Shown here in pieces: positions 24,272 to 36,999 of a stretch of DNA of 64,000 bases. Position numbers and translations under genes: made by a program. The notes beneath the pieces were generated by a model that made no database searches, was not told where the DNA came from, and saw only the letters and a list, made by a program, of their open reading frames with translations. Source of the stretch: Marisa cornuarietis (Eukaryota; Mollusca; Gastropoda; Architaenioglossa; Ampullariidae); assembly GCA_004794655.1 (NCBI GenBank), contig SMMW01000146.1, positions 124,001-188,000 on the forward strand, given 5' to 3'. Numbering within the stretch: the first letter of the stretch is position 1; every line of letters begins with the position of its first letter.

Positions 24272-26254
24272 GTGAGTTCCGCAGCCTGTGTTGCCCACCC
24301 GACTCACTTGGTGCCGGTGTGTTGCTGTTGGCAAAGGGTGGCAGGTCTAGGCTGGTGCTGAATCAGTGGCGATGGTGGATCGGGTAACGGGAATGATACC
24401 CTTTTCACCGACTTTTACTGGCGGCAACTTGCGTGTGATGTCGTACTTTTGATTTATCCTCGGCTTACTGTTGCAGGTCGGAGACTTGGATCGGGTAGTC
24501 GCACCTAAGCATGAGCGGGTGAATTTTCTACTTTTGCGTTGAATTAAAACAACGAGGGGGGTGGTGTGGAGATTCGGGAGCCAGGGGACAGCGCGAGCTC
24601 ATACACTGGCACACGCACAGATTTTACCTTTGAACAGACACACACACACACTGACACACACAGATAATGTGGACAAGGAAGCACAAAGCGTGCGAGAGAT
24701 AGAGATAGAGAGAGAGATAATGATAGAAGAAAGACAATGAGAGAGACAGAGAGAATAAAAGGATAGAGAGACAGACAATGAGAGGAGAGAGAGCGAGAGG
24801 ATGGAGAGAGGCAAACTGAAGAGCGAGGAAAGTATTCCGACATTATTCATTCTCTGCATACTTGAAAAGTGTGTGGATGACAACAGTTGTTGGTAAGTAA
24901 AGCTGCCATCAATCTTCTAACATCAGGCGAGGATGTGGAGTAAATTCCAGAAGCTTATACACTCTCTCCTCAAACTCCTCAGTTCTTCATCCTTCTACTT
25001 ACTGCTACTTCCGCCGCTTCTGCTAGAATCGATACATCCCGGACTTCAGGAGCCGGTTTTTTCTCTTTCGTTACTTTGTTACTTACTGAGCTGCTAGCAG
25101 TGACTTACAGACCAACTTTCTTTGGAATGACAGCAAAGGTAAATGGCTGGAGACCAACTTTCTGTTAGAATAAACTCCAGACTTGCGGTAAGAATGGAGA
25201 CTGTGACCACCATCTTCACTCGTCTGTCAGGAGACTGATAGTCCAGCACCCGGCCTCGTGGTGCAAGTAGCCAGGACTGGAGATTGCATACATCAATAGT
25301 AGACCTTAATTTCCAGAAAACAACTTCGTTAATATCATTAATATGTTGTCAGCTGGCATTCTGGCTGGAATAATCACGCAGCAATCAATCAGTGTCTTTA
25401 CAAAGCTGGGATTAATGTCGCCTGACTATAATTTCTGGCTCCACATGTTCTCATGCAAATGAGCTTTAATATTTGGTCAGTGTTTTGCACATTTTGCTAA
25501 AGATGTCTGCGAATCAGCGAATCAGAAGACATAAAAAATGGGATCAACCACGTGGCCGGTCTGCTAGCACCAGCTGTGGCGACATCCAACACCATCAGTG
25601 TGCGCACCACTGGCAGGTGACCCAGCCCCAAGACTATAGTCATTCATACCGGACAGTTAATTAAAGCCCCACTGCGGTCCCAGAGTCCAGAACTCCCATG
25701 GCCAGCCACACAAGAGCTTGTGTAGGAGATGATGTGTAGATCGTGTAGGCTGCTGGTGATGTCGGCTCACTAGACAAACAGCAGTTGTGGAGAATCGTAG
25801 TGAGAGAGAGAGAAGGAAGTGATGTCGCTGTCGATGCCCATAATGTTAGGAAACTGTTGGACTTGACACGTGCACCACCAAGCTCGTCTCAACATCTCAG
25901 CGTCTCACTGCGTGTAGACTGTAGAGTGCATCTCTCTACCCGTCATCTCCCGATGTGCAGGGAAATCATTTCTTCTTCAGCCGACAGATGTCGCCACTGA
26001 GCTGGTTAACAGCCGACACTGGGGACTGACTATAAGGCTGACGTGCAGTGGGAGCCGCGGTCGTGCTGCCATCTGTTGCGCATGCGTAGCTCGGCCAGTC
26101 GTCGCGTTGTAAAAGACTGAAGGTGAATCAAGGCACAACTGCTCTACACTTCATGGCACACACGGGATAAGCACAGCACACGTGTAGGATCTGGTGGGAT
26201 CACAGCTAATGCAACACACGGTAAAAAGACAACAAAGTGTCAGGTACGATCAAA
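24272..26254. other. Unassigned DNA
   Basis: Includes a GA-rich low-complexity zone at about 24690-24830 whose minus-strand translation is a leucine/serine run. No gene recognised. Confidence 0.4.
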
Positions 26255-27075
26255 TCACAATTACATGCAAAGTACGGTAAGACAAGAACACATACGATAA
26301 GACACAAACACAAACACAAAATACGGTAAGACGAGGACACAAATACGACAAGACAAGAACACATAGACGATAAGACACAAACACAAACACAAAATACGGT
26401 AAGTCAAGAACACATATACGATAAGACACAAACACAAATACGGTAAGACGAGGACACAAATACGACAAGACAAGAACACATAGACGATAAGACACAAACA
26501 CAAATAAGGTAAGAAAAAACACAACACAAAAATGGTAAGACAAAAACACAAAAACGGTAACAAAAAAAAAAAAAACACAAACAAAATACGGTAAGACGAG
26601 GACACAAATACAAGACAAAAACACAAATACGGTAAGAAAAGAACACAAACACAAAATACTGTAAGACAAGGACAACTACGACAACAACATAAATACTGTA
26701 AGACAAAAACACAAACACAAAAACGGTAAGATAAGATTACAAATAAAGTGACAAGGGACAAATACAAGATCACAAATATGGTGACAAGTACACAAATACA
26801 AATACGGTAAGACAAGAACATAAATACGACAAGAACACAAACTCAAAATACGGTAAGACAAGATCACAAATACAAGAACACAAATACAAGAACACAAATA
26901 CAAATACGGTAAGACTAAAACACAAATACGACAAGAACACAAACACAAAATACGTTCGTGAACACGTTTGAACACAAACACAAAATACGGTAGGACAAGA
27001 ACACAAGACCATAAACGCCAATACGGTAGGACAAGAACACAAACACAAATACGGTCAGACAAGAACACAAATACG
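26255..27075. repeat. Degenerate 20-22-bp minisatellite (acaaatacggtaagac)
   Basis: Units approximate 'acaaatacggtaagacaaga' + 'ac', with many insertions of 'acacaa'. The strand is A-rich and T-poor, so the minus strand gives long hydrophobic valine/leucine/cysteine frames. These frames are repeat shadows in all three phases. The array is degenerate, suggesting age. Confidence 0.9.
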
Positions 27076-27302
27076 TGGTACAATGACATCGGACTTCCCA
27101 TATGTTTCTGTCTGGAGTTTTCACACACATACCCTCCACCCATCCCGCACTCACCACCAGGAGGCGCTGTGGGGTGGAGCGTGAAGATCACTGACACTTC
27201 AGCCACAAACCAAGTGTCACTAGGGTGAGTGGATGTCGGGACTGGGTGGGGGGCTTACTCTCGTCGTGTCATGTTTCGTAGCTTTTAACTGCATGCGTGC
27301 GA

Positions 27303-27306
<4 letters not shown>

Positions 27307-27362
<56 letters not shown>
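27307..27362. repeat. (AC)28 microsatellite
   Basis: Uninterrupted AC dinucleotide run following 'gagcgcgc'. Confidence 0.97.
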
Positions 27363-27366
<4 letters not shown>

Positions 27367-27465
27367 ATACGCGAGGACACTAGGAAGATAACACATAGTC
27401 AGTGCACATGAATATCTAGGCACAAAGAAGGTTGGAAATGTTTGATGAAGTAGTCCGCTAGTTAC

Positions 27466-27695
27466 CCATGAACCCTATTGATGAGAAAGACTGTAGCTGA
27501 CCGCTGGGTTACTGCGCTGTATCGGCGCTCGGTGAAGATGTTCTCGGACACCCAGGTCATCTTCTCCTCCTGTTCTACGCCTTCAACAAGATAATTATTG
27601 TACTCCACACCCCGGGTAAAGAAGTCGGCATTGACTTGATGGCTCCCAGAGACGCCGAGCAGCAACACCAACAACACTGTCTGGAGGTTAGCCAT
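27466..27695 (-). CDS. Candidate first exon of a secreted protein
   Basis: A true ATG with G at -3 and G at +4 opens MANLQTVLLVLLLGVSG, a good signal peptide (hydrophobic core about residues 5-16, likely cut near VNA, residue 23). It is followed by an acidic, polar stretch (FFTRGVEYNNYLVEGVEQ) and FLINRVHG. An in-frame TAA follows at 27462-27464, but a donor-like G|GTAACT overlaps it (cut after 27466), so the frame may continue in another exon. I do not recognise the protein. Location would be extracellular or secretory pathway if real. An AC microsatellite lies within 80 bases upstream. A chance ORF cannot be excluded. Confidence 0.4.
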
Positions 27696-27768
27696 GTCTC
27701 TTGCTTGTCATCTTCATTTAAAATGCATTCACTTCGTCTGTTTCCTTCTTTTCAACACGCGCGCACGG

Positions 27769-27815
<47 letters not shown>
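27769..27815. repeat. (AC)n microsatellite
   Basis: About 22 AC repeats just upstream of the minus-strand candidate exon. A GA tract follows at 27884-27905. Confidence 0.95.
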
Positions 27816-27817
<2 letters not shown>

Positions 27818-28892
27818 TGCGAAATCCCGTACACAATTACACAAGAGAAAAGCAGATAGACTCGCAGATCTCGCAGAGAGTGAGTGAGAGAGAGAGAGAG
27901 AGGGAGGGAGAGAGCCCTGTCTGTTCTGCTTATCTGATCAGTGACTTTAGCAGCCGTTGTCGCCATTTGTACGAGGGCTTATTGTATAACTGAATGTCAT
28001 TGACAGAACGCTGACTACATACATAAACTATTAGTCACGTGACACTGCGTGCGGTTTGTCTCGTCTCTGATAGACTTGCGTTTACATTGTGTGTGTGTGT
28101 GTGTGTGTGAGAAAGAGAGAGAGACAAAAAGGGAAGAAAGAGAAGGACAGAAAAAACTTCAGATTTCGCTGATTTTGGAAGAGGAAACGATGGACAGATG
28201 GACAGGTGAGAAGTGAACAGGTGTTCATTGACGGCTGTAAGAGAGGGGAGGGGAGCTCAGTGGGCGAGGGGGGGGGGTAAGAATTGCTTTGGTCAAGAGA
28301 GAGAAACAAAGGAATCGACAGAAGTCGGGAAATATCTGGTTGTATCTGGTTGTGTTATCCAACGTGCGCGGTAATCACAAGGGGGGGGGGGTGATTTGTG
28401 ATCATGTAACACACCTGACAGAGATGCTCGCTGTTTCCACAGTCCCACGACACACTCCTCCGACACACTGTCTTGACTAAGGTAGTCTCCCTTAACACTC
28501 TCGTCAACGAACCTCCCTCCTGTGAGAGTCGCCACGTACCACTGCCATAAACAGGACACATCCCCCACACGCCGGCTTCTGTCAACAAAACTCTGGTGGA
28601 ACCAAGGGACCCTTCAGACCAAAACAGACTCAGCGATCTTTTGGACACTGAAGACTGTTGTATGATAAAGACCCAGACGCCGGAAAACGGCTGTTACATC
28701 GCCCTCCCGCCACCCCCACCCCACCCGTGTGGCGTACATTTCCCCAGCCGCCTCCCAGATGCACAGATTTCCTCTCCCAGACTACAGCGCCGCCTGCCGG
28801 AAGAATCTGACTTCCTTGGGCACACTCTTGATTTGTGAGACTTTGTCCTTGATGCCAATCGATGAGCGCTGTAATAATACGAACCCCCAAAT

Positions 28893-28966
<74 letters not shown>

Positions 28967-30526
28967 AGTTTCTGGTAACACGAGCCGTTGAAGAACGTGA
29001 AGGGCATGGCGTCACATCAGTGCGTGACATCTTTGCGTGACTGAGGAAGTGACAACTGTCAGATTTAATTTCTCGTAAGACGAGGAATAAGTAGATGACA
29101 GGAAGAACACAGTTATAAACAAGGCAAAGTGGAAGACGACGATAACAGAGCTGAGCAGGAGAGAAAGAAAGATGAGAGAAGAGAAGAGAGAGAAATAAAG
29201 AAAATGGCGGTGGGCGGACTGACTGACGGTGTAAACACCACGTGACTGTGAACTTGTTGGCTACAACTTCCTGTCAGCCCCGGACCACCCGCTGTATTTA
29301 CTACCCGACTACTGGTGTTTATTCCGACAGTACGTGTGTGTAGTGCGTGTACACGGCGTACACTTCATCTGATAACATCAACCTCTGGTGTTGCCGCATG
29401 ATAACCAGGCTACCTCTCCGTGACGTCTCTGGCCAACTCAGTGGGTCACGTGACGACACTGTCACGTAACAACGTCCCTTTAGTACTTAGCGTTTTTTTT
29501 TCTTTTTTTTCCCCTGCATTTCGAAAATAGATTTTGTGGACTGTAAGCACCGAAGCCTGATGGAAAACCTTTCACTCGTGATGATAGGATTGAGGGTGAA
29601 GGGCTTCCCCCTGAGCTTCTGCTTCTAAGATGTCGAGGGCGCCAGCCGCTTGCAGTGCACAGATGCTCTTGCGCAGCCAGACAGTCAAACGCAAAAACCA
29701 GCAAACGATGGTGTAAAGACGCACGAACGCACCTGCACACGCGCGCACGCGTGCAAATCACACAACAAAGAAACAAATATACAACTAAAGGCATACTTAG
29801 ACACACACGCACGCACGTACATACACACACCTCCTACCATCAGCTCGGTGTAATCTACATAATGCTGCTGATGACGGTAGTGAAATACAAGCTCATGCTA
29901 CATATACATCGTCTACACGCAGTCGACTGTCTACAGAACAAATCAGTCACGGACAGTTGCCGTATTTTTCACGCTATGTTGACAGCTGTAAATAATATTC
30001 TTACAGCCGTCAATAATAAACACAGTGTCAAGTATGGATCGCAGTTTGATTTCACATCGACATGAATGATATTGACGGACCTTTTCATGACCTCGACCAG
30101 AGTCGGCGGTAAACAGAATCGATTCCATGACTCGACGTGGTCACGTGGCGGCCATCTTGGTGGACGTAACAACACCGTGATGATAACATAACCGCCCCCA
30201 CCTCACCTGTCAGGGTTGTGGAGGATGATAACTTGAGAGTTTTATGTAACTAGGGAAGGTTTTGATTTGTGATCGTTTGTTTTGAGCGTTAATTTGTTTG
30301 TTTCATAAAACTGTACACCTGTCTGACAGGTGAAAGCAGGTCGGAGGTCAAAAGGTCTCTGCATACCTGAGCTAGGTTCTTCAGTCTCTCTCTCTCTCTC
30401 TCACTCGTTCTCCTCTCTCTCACCGTCCGTCCCCAAGGTCTCAAGATAGTGTATTCGTCCATTTCGATATAAAGTCTCTGTGGTGGGGTCTCTCTCTCTC
30501 TCTCTTCCATCCTCTGTGCATGCACG

Positions 30527-30528
<2 letters not shown>
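27816..30528. repeat. Unassigned DNA with GT, ATC and TC tracts
   Basis: Contains (GT)n at 28088-28109, a pure (ATC)24 trinucleotide run at 28894-28966, and TC tracts near 30388-30420 and 30490-30504. The ATC run gives poly-Ile, poly-Asp and poly-Met frames that are not genes. No exon recognised. Confidence 0.55.

Positions 30529-30577
<49 letters not shown>
30529..30577. repeat. (GT)24 microsatellite
   Basis: Uninterrupted GT dinucleotide run. Confidence 0.95.
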
Positions 30578-30578
<1 letters not shown>

Positions 30579-33500
30579 GTGACTCTCCCTGCCACTTGCT
30601 ATGCAGCCTAGGTAGTTTCTAAATATTCTATGTGGGTCTGTGCGCACACCTGATTTGTCAACATGCTTTGTGATGCGGTTTATTGTGCTGACAGTGAATA
30701 TTCTGTCGGACGATGTAGATTCTCTCTGACTGCCGGGAGCCTGGGAGGGGACGGTGTGGGGGCTTTTGAGTGGTGGTGGTGGTGGTGGTCTTGACCTTTT
30801 GCTCTTCACTACCTCCGCCCTGCTTGTGTTGTGATAGAGACCTGTCTGTGGAGGAAGTGAGGAACAAACCAACAGCCTTCTGCTGACAAGTCCAGTACAG
30901 ACTGCAAACATCGCTTCTGGCGCTGATGTCGGTACAATCACTACAGTGACCTCTACTAACCCCTGCATTTTATTATTTGTGGGGAGGGCATCACTCTGAG
31001 ACCTTGTCCATACAACCTGTACACTTTCTTACTGCTACACCATCGTCCCTGCTGTCACCCAATACAGTGAGGATTAACTGTCTTGGGATCGAATCTCGTC
31101 TCGGGCACGCTGTTCTTTCTCTGCCTGTGGCATCTGTTTACAGGGCTGGCTGCCTTGCCTTCATATACCTTACCTGCTGACTCGGCGTAAAACACCAAGC
31201 CCCTCCATCCCCATAATTCTTCTCGCAGAGTCTCGCAAAACATCGCAGATTGTTGTAGAATCTCGCAAAACATCGCAGAGTCTCGGAGGACATATAAAGA
31301 CGGGATGCGGGCGAAGTAAACGAGGCGGAGAAAAGTGTTCAGTCTCGCTAAAACACTACAACAGATTGTTACAGGCTGAGCGGCTGTAAACTGAGCGAGT
31401 TACCTGTACCCTGCTCCTGGCTGCTCTGCTCCCTTGTTGTTGGAGTCTGCTACTCTCAGCTTTAGGCCGATCAGTTCGGTACCATGACCATCTGTCCGGC
31501 TTATTTCTTAGGTCGAGAAAACAAATTGCGATGGCTTCTGTTGAACTAAACTAATCACGATCTCCCCCATATTTTGCCTACATGGAGAAGGTTAGCGGGA
31601 AGTTATCCGATGAATTATCGGCTGGGGAAATGATTTGGATAGGTCTACTCTGTTCATTGTTATTTGCGGCATGTACCCGATTTAACAAAGCTCTTGTCGG
31701 GTAACAGGGTGAGTAAAGGCGCTCCATTCCTATGAGACTGACACTCACCTCCTCAGTTTTGAAATCAAAACAAAGTAAGAAGTGAAACAGTTCATGAAAA
31801 CAAGAAGCTTGTGACGACAGCTGACAGTGGATTACAATAGGAGGAGGAGAGGGGATGGTGGTCTCAAAGGTTGAGTTACTTTGTGAGTAGCAACATGGCA
31901 GTCACATGGCTTCAGGCAAAGCTGGCCGGGGTCAACCCATTAGTTTCTGATTTGCACATAATTTTTTGTGTGTTATATTTCGTCATCATTACTATTCATT
32001 ACAAATCCACGCAGAGGCTGTTGACACCAGCTTACGATCGTCAAGTCTTAAGTTTCCAGTCCATGGCCTGCTGTTCTGGTTCACAGCACGCTGAGAGCTG
32101 GGGTGTGTGACGTCACCAAAGCGGATTAGAACCGAGGTGTGAGAGCTGACGAGGGGCAGTGACCCAGTTCCTGGGGTTTATTTAGCGGTTAAGGCGGCGG
32201 AAGTGGCCCCCGTGGCCTGAAGATGGCTCGAGTTCTCTCCCCTCTGACGTCCTCCGTTTTACTGACGCAATTTGCTGATTGCACCAGCCAGCCGCCAGAT
32301 TACACTCCAGCTCAGAGAGATCTTACTGGAGGTGGGAGGGGGGGGAAGGTTGAAGATGAGGGGCCTGAACGAACACAAGGGAGGGAGGGAGGCAAGGTCT
32401 GCTGACGTCAGGAGGAAACTAAATGGCCGCCAATTGCTCGTCTGCCAGTTACCGCCATGGCCAGTGCGCTAGGCAGAACAGCGCGGCTAGGGGTGGGTGT
32501 GGTGCATGAGAGCGGCGAGCAGCATTGTGAGCGGATGTCTTGCTGGCGGTAATTGGCGGTGATCAGGGGCCTCACGTGCAGGGCTCAAAACACGACTTCG
32601 CGGCACGCGCACGGGCACAGGAAGACTTGGAGATCGGCCTTCGGATAGGCGAAGAATGCGCTCTCAAGAACGAGCCAGAGTTTTGTTTTTTAAAAGTTAC
32701 TTGGGGGTAGTCGAGATCCTTATTTAGATCGCACTTCATTGTGTTGTAAGACGGTTGGCAGCAATTGCTCCCACGGTATGCACGCACGACCTTCCTTCCG
32801 ACGGTGAGCGTGGCAGGTGACTTTGGTGATGACCAGGTGAGTTCATTAACAAGCTGCTGTTGTTGTCTCAGACGACGGGCACGAGCAGACTATAAACACA
32901 CGGACGGCGTAACAACAGCCAGTCACGACATAAGGGACTGACAGCTAGAGGTACAGCATCTTTCAGCTCCACACATCACCCCCCCCCCCTGCTAACCCGA
33001 GTAAAACTGGATCAACAGTGACACTGAGGGGTCAAAGTTAAAATAATAATATTGCTTGAAATCAGTGACCAGCGAAGTACTGTATGTCACAAGCCCATCT
33101 TGATTGTATGTCGCTAAGTCATCGTCACTCCACCTCACAGCCATCTTCACAAAATGGCTTTTTAGCTCGGCGTTGTCGTCCACTGTAAGGTCACACGTGT
33201 CTGACCCCTCAAACCACGCCCTCTGTCAATAGTTTCTTGCCAGTCTTATCAGGTGTCTCGTCGGTGCAAACCTGCGGTAGTGACGTGTCTCTTGTTTGAA
33301 CTTTTTCCACGCGGTGAACGAGAAAAAAGCCTCAGTGAGGCGAAGGTGAACAGTAGTCAGCAGAAGATGTGGCTGGTATCACAGGGCTCCTTACTCCCTG
33401 GAAACTGCACGAAATCCCTTACTAGGAAAGCTCTGGGGCAATCTGACAAGTCAGGGACTGGTCGAGAGTAAATACACCAACGGACCAGAGAAAGAGAGAG

Positions 33501-33580
33501 GGGGGGGGGAGAAGGAAGACGGAACCAGTCATAAAAAAAATCTAGCGAGAGAACGAACGAACCGAACCGCAGAGTAGCCA
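30578..33580. other. Unassigned DNA, possible SINE tail near 31.1 kb
   Basis: At 31084-31195 a 'gatcgaatctcg' box-B-like phrase is followed by 'ctgctgactcggcgtaaaac', which resembles 3' parts of tRNA-derived SINEs as I recall them; no A box is visible. Just after, 'tctcgcaaaacatcgcag' recurs at 31221-31279. The rest is unassigned. Confidence 0.3.
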
Positions 33581-35220
33581 ACATGGTGAGAGTTAGAAAC
33601 CATCCATGTCAACTACGACCACTGCCAACACAGGGTGGCCTCTCCCGTCCTCTCATCCCCCACCGCCAACGGCAGCGGCGACATATCCGACGGGGAGAGG
33701 TGATGTGAGGCGTGTGAGCGCTCTGTTCGCTGCCACCGCCTCTGCTGTACTGCGACAGCCACAAACCTGGCCGCTGCTGTCCCCCCCGCTGGTGCGCGTG
33801 AGGAGGGAGGGGCTGCACTGCCATACATTATGCGCGATGTGGCCTTGCTGCCGCCGCTCGCCAGCCATCCAGTGGAAGGGGTGGGGGACACACACGCGCG
33901 TGCGTCGAACACACACACACACACTAAAACACTCTGCTCCGGCCTCGTGTCCGCCACCAGTGACCACAACCTCGGTGGACAGACGGCGGGAGCTGCTGGC
34001 CGCTGTGACGTCACAGTCCCGGCGCTGGAGCAGGGCCTTGGTTGTCGCTGCGCAGTTGTGTCTGGACTCGGTGGGGGTAGAGGACAAGCCGTGCGCGCTG
34101 CGAAGACCTGTTGCACTGTGTGCTGCCCTGTGGTGCTTGTGTGGTGCTGTGCTGATCGATAGGCTGGGCCCTTCCTGACACCAGAGAGTTGCTCCCCTTC
34201 GTCGGTGCGTCGACTGTTCTTTTTATTTGGGCTTGTCTTTCCCTTGTCAACCTCATTGCCGCGCGCGCACTGGGCGCTTGTGCTGGGCGGCGCAACCATC
34301 ACACGGAGGGTCTGTCCTTCGCAAAAACGGTGAAACTCGACTCCCAGCCGCCTGCCATAGGAACCCATGTTGGTGTCTGTGAGAGCTGGCGTCTGGTGTG
34401 TGGGGGAGGAGGTTGCTGTGCGCCGCTGAAAACAAGGGTTGGGTGGGGAAGGGGCTGGGCTCGCCTTTTGCGCTGACAGTAGGTGTCGGAGTCACACCCG
34501 CCATCGCGCCGACAGTGGGAACCTCGCTGGCGAAACTTGCACCTGGGAAATGGCAGGGTGGTGACTGGCCTTCTGTGTCTAATCTTCTCTCGCTTGCTGC
34601 TTGATTTACCTCCTGCGTGTGCGGAGTGCGGGGAGCTGTGTGTGAGACAAGCCAACATTATCTACAGCAGTGGTATCTTGAGGTTTGCTTGCATTCGACA
34701 TCGCCGACAGCATCTTTATGTCGCGTGACCTCGCCGGCACGCACGGCACTTCAGTGACCCCGCAGACGTAGCAGCGTGACCCCCCCGCAGACGTGGAGGG
34801 GGATCTTCAGTAGCTCCACTGTCCTCACTTTAACACTACTACTACTACTTTTTCCTCCACCTCGAGCAGTTGGATCTACCCGTTTTCCGTAAGATTTTTT
34901 TTCTGGAAAACTCTCGCACTCCAGACTAGGTGAAGCTGGTGGTTGTGCATTCTGGAAGTGGAGGCGCGTGGCTGGGGAGGCTGGCGGAGGCGACCAAGGA
35001 TTAGCACTTAGCGGCGCACAGTCGCTGTAGACGCTTCACGTCTCGAGGCTCTTAACGGCCAAAGACCGTGAGGCGCTGCAACACTTGTGAAGTTTACCTG
35101 TGAGTACTCAGGTGCGCACACAGGTGAGAGTCTCAAAACACTGGGAGTTGGGTGCCTCCTGCTGTTAAGCTCGCCTGTGGAGGACACTAAGACTTCTGCC
35201 CCTAGGGGCTCGTTCACATG
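33581..35220. other. GC-rich block, possible CpG island or promoter
   Basis: This stretch is visibly richer in CG dinucleotides than its surroundings and carries overlapping long frames on both strands (for example 33606-34178 plus and 33613-34368 minus). Neither translation resembles a known protein, and opposite-strand open frames are expected in GC-rich DNA. It could be a promoter or 5' region of an unseen gene. Confidence 0.3.
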
Positions 35221-35424
35221 GTAAGACGGTTTTCAAGTTCATGTACGAACGAATAAATGCATGCATGCAAGCGTGGACGAAGGAACGAGTGGAAGATTTT
35301 AAGTGGACGAGTGAGCCAGTCAATTAGCGAGCAATCGGTTGACTGACCGGGAAAAGTTATAATTAAAAAGCTAACCTTCGGACACGCATCGAGTATCTTG
35401 CGAGAGTGAGAGATACACGGCATC

Positions 35425-35425
35425 C

Positions 35426-35492
<67 letters not shown>
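35425..35492. repeat. (CAGA)17 microsatellite
   Basis: Pure tetranucleotide run of about 17 copies. Confidence 0.97.
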
Positions 35493-35493
<1 letters not shown>

Positions 35494-36574
35494 TCACGGT
35501 ATCTAGCGCTGTACTACTGACAGTCTTTGTCGGGTCTGCCCCCCCTCCTCGTCCCCCCCAAAAGAAATAAAAGAGTAGACACACCTGCGAGACTGACTTT
35601 ACCTGTGAGGGCGACGTACATAATACTATTATTTATATTATATGTATTATATACAATAGTTTTAAGAAAGTTTTAAGACCGGTAGGAGACGGGTAGGTAA
35701 CGAACCTGCAGATCTTTATATGCACGTGTACAGTGCAGGCTACTCAGTTACACGAGAAGACATGGTAATCATGGTAATCAACAGCGCCGACTGTCGTCCC
35801 ATTAGCCGAAAACGGCAACCAAAGATATTTTGTGTATTAGTCGATTAAATTACAATGGCAGATTACATTTTGCCGACGCAGTCTTCAAGCGCGAAAGTGC
35901 AAACTGATTGAAATAAGTCTGTTAGAGAACAGCTTATTGCATCCTTTTTTTCGTTCATATCTGTTTACCTGTCTGCCTATCAATTTACAGAAGCTAGTTA
36001 CTTGCTGGCTTGTTTGTAATAAAATCCATCGACCGTAGGCAGGTAAGACCATACAAAAGAAAAGAAGTTCTCGTTTCACTCCTTGTGAGGTCACCTCACC
36101 TTGTGGTTTGCTACCTTTGTGCTGGAGAATGAGGAGGAGAGTTGCTGTGAAGATCACGCGCGTGCAGTACATACCCACCGACTCACGCGCTTTTTTTAAG
36201 CCGCGGATGTACGTGTGTGCATGTCTACCCCCCCCCCTATTCTCTCTAACCCATCTCTTTTGAGGTCTACAGACAACTGCTGAGCGCGAGGCCACCGGAA
36301 GTCCATTTGGTGTGTGAGCATGCGCAGTAGCGATTCTGCTTCATTAACGTAAGATTTTGGAGCGAAATACACAATGCGTTTCAAAGGAAATAGAAAATAA
36401 GATTATTTAAACAATACTATTTACAGTTAACATTTAACTGGCGTTGGGCAGATGAGATCCAGCAATGAGCCCATGGTGTCTGACACTTTGGTCCCTCCAG
36501 CAACTCCTTAGTGGACGCTGGGTCTACCACATGTCTGTGGACTTGGAACAAACACAACTTCCTATAGACTATAT
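35493..36574. other. Unassigned DNA
   Basis: No gene or repeat recognised. Confidence 0.4.
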
Positions 36575-36870
36575 ACAATATATAGAATGGAGACAAAGAT
36601 ATAGAGAGAAGACAGCTTTATGTAGAACGAAGATAACTTGATATAGGACAAAGACAGCTTGACATATGCAGCGTAGGCAGCTTGATATAGAATGAAGACC
36701 ACTAAATTTGGAATGAAGACAGCTTGACAGCTTGATATAGCATTGAGACAGCTTATTATGGTATTAAGACAGCTTATTATGGAATGATGACAGCTTATCA
36801 TGGCATTAAATATGGCATTAAGACCGATTATTATGGCATGAAGACAGCTTAATATGGAATGAAGACAGGT
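36575..36870. repeat. Degenerate 21-bp minisatellite (agacagcttattatgg)
   Basis: Units of about 21 bp such as 'gaagacagcttgatatag' and 'agacagcttattatgg' + 'aatg' repeat some fourteen times with heavy divergence. The minus-strand frame of CHHSIISCLN-like repeats is a shadow. Confidence 0.75.
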
Positions 36871-36936
36871 GTATATGCTCTTCTCGTTACTAGTGCCTAC
36901 AATTACTACAAACCACACCATTGTGGGTAGCTTTTG

Positions 36937-36937
<1 letters not shown>

Positions 36938-36998
<61 letters not shown>
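36938..36998. repeat. (CA)30 microsatellite
   Basis: Uninterrupted CA run. Confidence 0.97.

Positions 36999-36999
<1 letters not shown>

Noticed and set aside
26250..27206. Cysteine/valine-rich minus-strand frames resembling multi-pass membrane proteins
   Set aside because: Degenerate tandem repeat read in three phases; no stable domain pattern.
28782..29040. Poly-Asp, poly-Met and poly-Ile proteins
   Set aside because: Translations of a pure (ATC)24 run.
33606..34368. 190- and 251-codon frames on opposite strands
   Set aside because: GC-rich DNA lacks stop codons on both strands; neither product resembles a known protein.
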